Source of the DNA: Seison nebaliae | Lineage: Eukaryota > Rotifera > Pararotatoria > Seisonacea > Seisonidae | Direction of reading: 5' to 3' | DNA: 28,005 bases | Assembly (NCBI GenBank): GCA_023231475.1 | Contig: JALJEE010002257.1 | Location: forward strand, 1 to 28,005 | Shown here: positions 22,488 through 28,005 of the stretch, in pieces | Layout: every line of letters starts with the position of its first letter | Numbering within the stretch: the stretch's first letter is position 1 | Position numbers and translations under genes: made by a program | The notes under the pieces: model-generated | The model's input: only the letters and a program-made list of their open reading frames with translations | What the model was told of the DNA's origin: nothing | The model's database searches: none

Positions 22488-24564
22488 GAATATTGAACTA
22501 TGATGTAATATTATTTAAATTAAAGTGTTAAAAAGGAATGCAAATGGAATAATGATGGAAATTATTTAATTTTTCATAAATTTTTTATTTCTGCGACATA
22601 ATTGAGGAACCAATTGTACTCCAATACTGACGCTCGCACAATTTAATAATTTTTTGACTTATTTATAAATCCATTAACATTTTTATCCAAAATTAAGTTA
22701 AATATTTTCCTTGAGAAAAAATGTGAGGGAAAATTTATATAGTTTGATAGAAATTCGATAACGTAGAGGAAAAATTTGACGAATTCTATTGAAGGAGAAA
22801 TATGTTATTTTCCCATAGATTCAATTCCTGTAAATACAGATCGTGCAGTGCACCTGTTTATTGTCAACGTTCCATTTGTAATTCTCATAAATAATTGTCG
22901 AACTTCAAATTCCACTCACTCATGTTTTGTGTGAAATAGAGCTGTTATTTGTTAAGTAAACGGATATATAGTACATCCTAGGAAATTGAGTCGTGAAATT
23001 GTTTAGGAACGAAGAATGACGAAAAACGGAATTCGATATTTATGTGATTGATTGAACTCAATTAATTATTTGAATAAATTGAAAATTGGTGTTGAAAGAA
23101 GAAAAATCAATAACCTTTCAAACACTACTCTTAAATTTTTTTTTCTTATTTGGCAGTCGACGTAATTATTGGTAATAATCATTCGTTGAAATATTGTTCA
23201 GTCAATTATTGTGCAATCTTTTCAATGTTGTTCCTGAAAGTTTTCATAAAAGAAATAGTTCGGAAGAAAAAAAAGAAGTAATTATACACAGGAATAAAAT
23301 ATATTGATAATTATCTAGTTGAGCATCATAAATGAGAGTTGATCATCATATGGTTGACATTTTTGATGTCAGATGTTACAAACGAAGATGAATCGTCATG
23401 TTAGTTGTAATGAGATGGTTTCTCACAATTTATCTCCCAAAAGGATTTCGTATAGTTTCCTTAGAGTCTTTTAACGAAACTCATCGATGGACAAGAGAAG
23501 AAAAATGAAGACAACTGTTTTGAAGAAAAGTTTGGAAAGAAGGACAAATTGAATAAATTATCCAGGAGAAAAACAACACATAAAACCAATAACAATTAGG
23601 AAATGGAAAAATGATACGTAATTTGATCGAATGTTGTAATAGTCGGTTTGTTTAATTCAAATCTTCTAGTTATGGCCAATTTGACAAGAAAATGTTGTAG
23701 CACAGTTGGATAACCGAATTGTAAGATCTTAAATTACCCTGCAATCTATGCACCCAATTATACAGAGAAAGTTATATGAAATACTCTATCTATCATTCTG
23801 GATTGTCAAGAGAAACTTTATAAAATTATTCTTACCTGAAAATGTTGCTGCCACTCGTACATGTGATCGATGTGAGTTATGAGTCAACTCTTTTATGTAT
23901 TCTTCGTCGATCCATTCAGCACATGGTGACGACCAATGCCATTAGGATTGTTAAAGAAATTTGTTCATCTTAAATTGACCATATAAAATAATATTATTAG
24001 AAATTTCAACTAATTTCCATATGAGTAAAAAGTAAGTGTTTTCTTTTCCAGAAAGTAAATTTCTCCTCAAAATCACTAGTGATGTGTGAAGGAATGAAGA
24101 AATCCAATTTTCAAATAGGACTATCTCTCAAAAACTATCCAACAATTCTCGAACGAAATTTATTCTAGGCGAATTATTCCAGTCGACTGTATTTTCTAGT
24201 TAACTTCTACGTAACTATTATTCTGTCTATTAGACACTATCTAACTTCTTGTGTACATCTTTCCTCCCAACTCTGTTTATTCTTTTCCTTCCATATATCG
24301 TTGAGTGTTTTTTGTTCATTTAAACAATTTATATTAATAACCATAATCAACATAAACTGATTATACGTTTTTGTTAGAGACAAAGTTAATACTAATCTTC
24401 ATCTTATTGATTAGTTGATAATTATTGAAAACGAAATTGATAACTCGAAAATTATATGTAACTTTTTTTTCCATCAGCATGATGGAATGTATATCATTGT
24501 GGAAAAATACCATTCTAAGAATATAATAGAAATATTGTGACGAAAAAAAAAATTGCTTTTTATT

Positions 24565-24675
24565 ATGGAAGAGAAAGAGTATATTTCTGTAACTGATCTT
24601 CACATTCGTGTAGATGGCTCTATTGAAATTGACGTCCAAAGTTTTAAGGTAAAGTTTAGTTGTTTAAGAATTTGA
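24565..24675 (+). CDS. Candidate micro-ORF or exon (36 aa), function unknown
   Basis: ATG 24565 to TGA 24673-24675. The product begins MEEKEYISVTDLHIRVDGSI and is less AT-biased than its surroundings. AAA|GTT donor-like sites occur at 24640/24641 and 24653/24654, with a CAG acceptor at 24689 (introns of 49 or 36 bp). The 36-bp option leads in frame to YRPNDIIYKRIV. Parts faintly recall the S1 domain of exosome subunit Csl4, but the spacing does not fit, and I give this little weight. Confidence 0.15.
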   Translation: MEEKEYISVTDLHIRVDGSIEIDVQSFKVKFSCLRI

Positions 24676-25393
24676 TGTTGGATAATCAGAAACATACATC
24701 GCTATCGACCGAATGACATAATTTACAAAAGGATCGTGTACTGCTAAAAGTGTGCTTTTTATCAATTCTTTTCCGGTTATACTTGAAGAATTGGAATAAA
24801 TAAAAACATTTTTTTTCGACTAATCAATAACAGCCAACAATAATATTATTTCAAATGGAGTAAATCGTGAAATGTTAACGAATTTTTTTGTTTACCGAAT
24901 AAAGATGAAACACAGAAATTACTTTCCTCTTTATGAAGAACGTATGTTGAAACTAGTAAGAATACTATGAATGAATTGAGTGAATGGAAATGTTTTTTAC
25001 TTCAAATTTTTAATTGTTCGTAGATTTGTAATGTAAGAAGATCTTCTTACAATTTAAATTTTACGTGGCGAGGGAAAGGAATTTCAATATTTTTCCCATT
25101 TCTCTTTCCGATTCGTAGTAATGAAAACTGTAATTAATTTGGAGGAAAGGTTTTTTTTCTCCTATCGATAGATACTCTTGTTTGTGTTCGAGCAAAGTTG
25201 AGAATTTGCTGCTGCCAGAAGGACGAGAGATTATTTCAAAAAATTTTAATTGAAATCAATTCGGCAAATGGATTTGTTTTTCTGGTAGAAATGAGAGATT
25301 TCCCTAGAATGTTCATTGTGTGACTATTCTAACATTCTGATTATTGACCATATAAGTGCAGAGTGATTATCAGATAAAATTTTATTAAAGAAG

Positions 25394-25464
25394 ATGGAAA
25401 GAAAAGATTGAATGCGAATGCGAAGATTATGCGAACAGAAATTAAGAAGCAAATGAATAATTAG
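25394..25464 (+). promoter_or_regulatory. Chain of three short upstream ORFs before the GPCR start
   Basis: Three minimal frames precede the GPCR ATG at 25473: 25394-25411 (5 codons plus stop), 25412-25456 (14 codons plus stop) and 25453-25464 (3 codons plus stop). The second starts one base after the first ends. The third overlaps the second by ATGA. If this is leader sequence, translation of the receptor would require leaky scanning or reinitiation. The transcription start is not visible, so this is conditional. Confidence 0.35.
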
Positions 25465-25472
25465 GAGGAAAG

Positions 25473-26768
25473 ATGATGGAGAATAATTCAATTACTTCCA
25501 ACATTGACAATGAGCACATTGTGGAAATGCATCGCACTTTTCTTACCCGATTAATTTGTGGATTATTGTATGGAATCATCATTGTACTTGGTACATTTGG
25601 TAATTCGTTGACAATCTTCATCATATTCAAGAATCGACATGATCATGCTTTCTGGAATGTCACAAATGTTTTTATTGCCAATCTAGCATTTGTTGATATT
25701 GGAAGATGTCTCTTAAACGTCACATTCACTTTCTTCATGGTCTGTTTCATGGAGACAGACGAATGGCCTTTCGGTGCATTCGTTTGTTATGTCGTTCAAC
25801 TCAGTTTGGGCATATCCGTCTACATCAGCACATTTACATCATTAGCCATCGCTGTCAATCGGTATTATGTCATCATTTATCCGTTCAAGAAGTTTATAAG
25901 TTTACGAACTGCCTTCATTATTGTTCTACTTATTTGGATCGCTGCTCTCATCATCATTACACCGATACTCATCTATACGGATCATCGGACATGTGCAGTT
26001 AGTTCTTTTCCTTCTCTTTCATTTCCTCTTCATCATCCACTTAATGATTTTTTCCGATTTTCATACATTAATTTCCTTACACTGGAAATGCGCATGAGAA
26101 AACCATAAAAGAAACCGTCAAATTTAATCTTTCGTTTGATGCAGGAAGTATGGCCGTCGAAGAAAGCGGATAGAACGTACACGTGTGTATCCGATATCAT
26201 ACAGTATTTCCTCCCACTCTCAATCATTGCATTCTGCTACATCAGAATCTGGTTCGCACTCACGTCAAATATGGAGAAGCGGAAACATTCATCCGATTTG
26301 AAGAAGAAACATCGAACAAATCGGATATTAGTTGCAATGATCGCAATCTTTGCTATTTGCTGGTTCCCATTGATATTCTTACATTTCCTTATTAAATTCG
26401 AAATTGGCACTCATCGCGCGTTACCTTGGCACCTCTACCATCTTATTGCTCATTTAGTCGCTATGAGTTCCACCGTCTACAATCCATTCCTCTATGCTCA
26501 TCTCAGCGAAAATTTCGATAATGAATTTCGTAAACTATTATGTCTCTCGAAGAAGTCGAAAATCTCGACGACAATAGTCAAGAATGCGATAGCGATTCCC
26601 CTCGCCCCTAATGGGAAGACGCTGATACAACCAAGGAACGATTTTGTGAAACTGAACAATTTCATTGACAACTCATCGATCGATGAGAAGAAGCATTTGA
26701 TTACATTAGGTGCAAACACCACTACAGATCAACTAATAAGAAACGAAGAAAGAACTACATCTATTTAA
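25473..26768 (+). CDS. Rhodopsin-class neuropeptide GPCR, NPY/NPF-like, 2 exons, 382 aa
   Basis: Exons are 25473-25997 and 26145-26768. The 147-bp intron (GTTAGT...GATGCAG, phase 0) contains stops. Seven membrane segments are visible. Class A landmarks: GNSL in TM1 (Asn about 44), NLAFVD in TM2, Cys105 paired with Cys189 in the second extracellular loop, CWFP at 247-250 in TM6, and NPFLY at 288-292 in TM7. The TM7 and helix-8 sequence (MSSTVYNPFLYAHLSENF) is typical of NPY/NPF-type and related peptide receptors. The TM3 motif is NRY (129-131) where most members have DRY. The N terminus is short, without a signal peptide, with one N-glycosylation site (NNS, 4-6). The C-terminal tail is Ser/Thr-rich with Cys308 after helix 8. 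The ligand is probably an amidated peptide but cannot be assigned; RYamide/luqin or sNPF-type receptors are alternatives. Confidence 0.9.
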
Positions 26769-28005
26769 CTAAATTATTTCTCGACTTTTCATCATTTTAA
26801 TAAACAAACAAACGAAAACGGTGAACGACGAACCATTGCTACAAATCTTAGAGAGGATATAGAGTCGTGAGCAAATTACTTTTGTAAAAATTACCTTCAA
26901 ATCCATTACAATACGTCATTCCTAATAGTCTAAAATGGTCGATCGATAACAATTCCATCGGATGGAATCCACTCTTTATTTATTTTCCTTTGACTTTATT
27001 TCTCTCAAACTGAAAATATAACGAAAATACTCATGAAATATCATTCATTTATCCGTTCTATTCTCACCCATCAATCTAATCATTCAATTAATTTTATTTA
27101 TTCTCTCTCATCTTTGTTCATCATCAAACTGAAATAATCATTTGTAAGAAGTTGTTCCAATTTATAATATCATCTTATAATTTATTAACCACAACACTAA
27201 TCGTCTAGTCCTAAAGATCACAACTTTACAGCGAGTCAATCATTTATATTATTCATTTACAAAATTCAGCATTATTTCACGCTTGTAATCACACATTAAA
27301 ATGATAAGAAATACTGATAATACTCTCTTTTCTCAGGAATGAACTATTTCTCGTTGATTCACGGACAGTTCTCAACCCTTCCATTTTACTATCAATAAAG
27401 GACAGTATGTTCTCAAAGGAGACGAAAACATCTCACAATTATTAAACGACCCTGTTGAAATGAAACTCTAGTATTCTAGTAATTAATTGTTATAAAAAAT
27501 TAAAGAAAAATTATAAATAATTGGTTTTCTACTAGTTTTTTAGTAGATAATAATGGAATTCTTAATTATTTACTATCGATATACTGGGAAAAAGCTAAGA
27601 AATTTCTCATTCAGAAATAACTCTGGAAATTGTAAACCCATAACACATACACACGCTCATAAAATAACAATATGATTATTTAAGAGAAACCAAGCAATGA
27701 GGAGTTCTTGTCATAGTTTTAATAAATTTTAATAATAATTATTGGAAAATAGTCCTTCCGAATTCCTAATAATTAATGATTCAAGTAAAAAATTCCAGAT
27801 ATAAAATGAAAAGGTATTTATTAAATTGAATGAATGAATTAAATAGTTAATAATAATAAAAGATAAAATTTAAGAAATAATAATAAAAAATTTATATTCG
27901 TAAATAATTTATATCTCAAGTGTAGTATTCATCCGATTCTTTCATCTTCCTGGAATAATAATGAAATTATTATAATAATTAAATATTAAAGAAAAAAGAA
28001 TTTTT
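26769..28005. other. AT-rich spacer downstream of the GPCR gene
   Basis: After the polyadenylation signal I find no frame, RNA gene or repeat family that I can support. From about 27820 the sequence becomes nearly pure A/T with AATAAT-type low-complexity runs up to the window end. Confidence 0.6.
26799..26804 (+). terminator. Polyadenylation signal of the GPCR gene
   Basis: AATAAA lies 31 bases after the stop codon (26766-26768). The very short 3' UTR this implies matches the one inferred for B4GALT7. Confidence 0.55.

Larger units (their letters stand above)
21865..25472. other. 3.6-kb spacer upstream of the GPCR gene with scattered micro-ORFs
   Basis: Very AT-rich, with no frame long enough to call confidently and no tRNA-like cloverleaf seen by eye. 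Isolated less AT-rich patches hold short coding-like frames. Two have signal-peptide-like starts (21937, 22308), one has four Cys (22802-22894) and one has AAA|GTT donors (24565). A GC-richer patch at about 23750-23960 is open on both strands. The stretch must also include the GPCR promoter and leader. Confidence 0.5.

Noticed and set aside
23836-23943. Minus-strand open segment (WSSPCAEWIDEEYIKELT...) ending at a GTAAGA donor-like site, superficially like an APOBEC zinc motif
   Set aside because: The second zinc Cys is missing (PCAEW), no acceptor fits, and the donor is GTA, unlike every supported intron here. The plus strand of the same patch is also open in two frames.
24361-24639. 92-codon minus-strand frame
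   Set aside because: Asn/Phe/Ile/Lys-dominated, low-complexity translation from A/T runs; no motif, and it overlaps the better plus-strand micro-ORF.
25461-25472. Purine-rich AGGAGG stretch before the GPCR ATG, resembling a bacterial ribosome binding site
   Set aside because: The gene is a spliced animal GPCR, so Shine-Dalgarno pairing is not relevant.
1-28005. CRISPR arrays, tRNA or rRNA genes, bacterial operons
   Set aside because: No regularly spaced short repeats with unique spacers, no tRNA cloverleaf and no rRNA core sequence were seen on either strand; the genes are eukaryotic.

Overview
The window is AT-rich animal nuclear DNA. The evidence is spliceosomal introns, AATAAA polyadenylation signals, and three animal gene families: a neuropeptide-type GPCR, the proteoglycan-linker galactosyltransferase B4GALT7 and prolyl endopeptidase. 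A complete outer-arm axonemal dynein heavy chain implies motile cilia or flagella, which argues against nematodes and aflagellate-sperm mites. Gene bodies are very compact. Of 23 introns I could place by protein homology and frame, 22 are 42-62 bp and one is 147 bp. I cannot name the species. A reduced, compact-genome ciliated animal (for example an orthonectid-like spiralian) is a guess only.

Layout. 1-716: GT-rich repeat array encoding Gly/Tyr/Arg/Cys-rich sequence, with no single continuous frame. 1437-3713 (-): prolyl endopeptidase, 3 exons. 3714-4462: head-to-head spacer with a small ORF and an upstream ORF. 4463-5581 (+): B4GALT7-type galactosyltransferase, 5 exons. 5678-20331 (-): one 17-exon gene for a DNAH5/DNAH8-type outer-arm dynein heavy chain, about 4618 aa, convergent with B4GALT7 and only 96 bp from it stop to stop. 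20754-21862: a decayed Tc1/mariner element with 68-69 bp terminal inverted repeats and TA target duplications, just upstream of the dynein start. 21865-25472: 3.6 kb with no confident gene but several very small coding-like frames, two with signal-peptide-like N termini. 25473-26768 (+): NPY/NPF-like GPCR, 2 exons. 26769-28005: AT-rich spacer.

The most unusual signal is global. All 23 reconstructed introns, in four unrelated genes on both strands, start with GTT, often as AAA|GTT, instead of the usual GTA/GTG (GTRAGT). The acceptor is ordinary (13 TAG, 5 CAG, 5 AAG). This suggests a lineage-specific 5' splice-site code. Applying the rule also exposes small candidate genes in the spacer.

The genes look like independent housekeeping, ciliary and signalling loci, not one pathway. 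All gene models are by-eye reconstructions checked for frame and for agreement with remembered family alignments; no search or alignment was run.
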